Below, one piece after another: positions 7,310 through 8,278 of a DNA stretch of 8,278 nt. The translations under genes were made by a program, and so were the position numbers. The notes under the pieces were generated by a model, which worked only from the letters and a program-made list of their open reading frames with translations, did not search any database and was not told the DNA's origin. The first letter of the stretch is position 1. Each line of letters begins with the position of its first letter. Source of the DNA: JAEHDI01 sp035455185 (GTDB lineage: Bacteria > Acidobacteriota > Terriglobia > Bryobacterales > Bryobacteraceae); NCBI GenBank assembly GCA_035455185.1, contig DATIFQ010000013.1, positions 1-8,278 on the forward strand. The letters are read 5' to 3'.

Positions 7310-8278
7310 TCACAACACCTGTTCCGACCAGTTCTCCAGCACCGCCCTCATCTTCTGCATGAACTGGTCCGCTAGCGCCCCATCGATCAGCCTGTGGTCG
7401 AACGTCAATCCCATCAGGGAGATATGGCGGATGGCGATTGCGTCGTCCTCCACCACTACGGGCGTTTTATCCACCGCTCCTACGCCGAGGATAGCCACCT
7501 GCGGCTGGTTGATGATCGGCGTGCCAAACAGGCTGCCGAAGCTGCCAAAATTCGTAATCGAGAACGTGCCGCCGTGGACCTCGTCGGGCTTCAACTGGCG
7601 CGAGCGCGCCCGCGCCGCCAGGTCAACGATCGCCCGCTGGAGTCCCAGCACGTTCTTCTCGTCGGCGTTGCGGATCACCGGCACGATCAGCCCGTTGTCC
7701 AGCGCCACCGCGATCCCGACGTGAATCTCGTTGTGGTAGATGACGTTGGCGCCCTCGATCGAAGCATTGACGATGGGGAAAGCCCGCAGCGCTTCGGCCG
7801 CCGCGCGCACGACGAACGGCAGGAAAGTCAGCGAGAAGCCGTAGCGCTCCTTGACGAGTTCCTTGTTGCGCTGCCGCACTTTGGCTACCGCCGTCATGTC
7901 GATCTTGTGGACCGTCGTGACGTGCGCCGAAGTTCGTTTGCTCGCCACCATGTGCTCGGCGATCTTTTGCCGCATGATGCTCATCGGCTCGACGCGCGCC
8001 CTCGCCGGCTCGGGCCTCGGCACCGGCGGCATCTCGGTGGGAACTGCCGGAGGCGGGGGCATGACCGGTGCGGGTGGCGGCGGAGCCGCGACCGTCCGAG
8101 CCGCCTGGGCGGCGATGTAGGCCTCCACGTCCTGCTTCGTGATCCGCCCTCCCGCGCCCGTGCCCTTTACCTGCCTCAGGTCGATGTTGTACTCGCGTGC
8201 CATCTTCCGGACCAGCGGGGAGAGAGGCCCGGCGACCTCCTCCGGTGCCGCTGCGGGGGTAGGCGCGGCTGGGGGTGG
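7310..8278 (-). CDS. 2-oxo acid dehydrogenase E2 (dihydrolipoamide acyltransferase), 3' part
   Basis: This is the C-terminal 322 residues of the E2 core of a 2-oxo acid dehydrogenase complex, which moves an acyl group from lipoyl-lysine to CoA. The frame stays open to the window's last base: 25 more residues precede the first ATG (8203), including PLVRKM, which belongs to the E3-binding domain, so that ATG is internal. Order of parts: a Pro/Ala-rich linker (1-19), the peripheral subunit-binding domain with GTGAGGRITKQDV (about 20-58), a second Pro-rich linker, and the catalytic domain from about residue 100. The catalytic motif DHRLIDG carries His 295 and Asp 299 in visible numbering, near the C-terminus as usual. 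Lipoyl domains lie outside the window. The acyl specificity (succinyl, acetyl or branched-chain) cannot be read from this part. Confidence 0.94.
   Translation of the reverse strand, partial: PPPAAPTPAAAPEEVAGPLSPLVRKMAREYNIDLRQVKGTGAGGRITKQDVEAYIAAQAARTVAAPPPPAPVMPPPPAVPTEMPPVPRPEPARARVEPMSIMRQKIAEHMVASKRTSAHVTTVHKIDMTAVAKVRQRNKELVKERYGFSLTFLPFVVRAAAEALRAFPIVNASIEGANVIYHNEIHVGIAVALDNGLIVPVIRNADEKNVLGLQRAIVDLAARARSRQLKPDEVHGGTFSITNFGSFGSLFGTPIINQPQVAILGVGAVDKTPVVVEDDAIAIRHISLMGLTFDHRLIDGALADQFMQKMRAVLENWSEQVL

Noticed and set aside
7310..8203. Starting the E2 gene at the ATG at 8203
   Set aside because: The frame continues open upstream to the window edge and encodes the start of the E3-binding domain and a Pro/Ala linker, so this ATG is internal.
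8020..8278. Low-complexity Pro/Ala-rich repeats as a repeat element or CRISPR-like array
   Set aside because: They are the coding linkers of the E2 protein, with no regular unit or spacer structure.

Overview
The window is a GC-rich, tightly packed stretch of an ordinary bacterial chromosome. One gene lies on the + strand and seven on the - strand. The B-type succinate dehydrogenase, the Tat-exported DUF362 protein, the DUF1572/DinB-type protein and the overall style recall Acidobacteriota of the Solibacter/Bryobacter kind. That placement is recalled, not searched, and is only moderately sure.

Layout from left to right: (1) the 3' two-thirds of an Mrp/ApbC-type Fe-S carrier ATPase (+, cut by the left edge); (2) a 49-base convergent gap holding a perfect 7-bp palindrome flanked by 9-base direct repeats; (3) a DUF362 protein with a Tat signal (-); (4) a 427-residue protein of unknown function, perhaps a glycosidase-like fold (-); (5) a 39-base gap filled by a GC-rich hairpin; (6) sdhB, sdhA and sdhC (-), a complete three-subunit succinate:quinone oxidoreductase; (7) an 83-base gap with the only AT-rich patch and a possible promoter; (8) a DinB/DUF1572 protein (-); (9) the E2 acyltransferase of a 2-oxo acid dehydrogenase (-, cut by the right edge).

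On the - strand the order of transcription is E2, DinB-like, sdhC, sdhA, sdhB, unknown protein, DUF362 protein. Gaps are 3, 83, 13, -1, 39 and 25 bases, so all seven could be one unit or two (E2-dinB, then sdhCAB plus the trailing genes). If the E2 belongs to 2-oxoglutarate dehydrogenase, the cluster would cover adjoining steps of the TCA cycle around succinyl-CoA and succinate. The substrate of the E2 cannot be settled here because E1 is outside the window.

I found no CRISPR array, tRNA, rRNA, insertion sequence, phage gene or defence system. The points most worth a second look are the hairpin that covers the ribosome-binding region downstream of sdhB, the unknown 427-residue protein and its exported partner, and the palindrome between the convergent genes.
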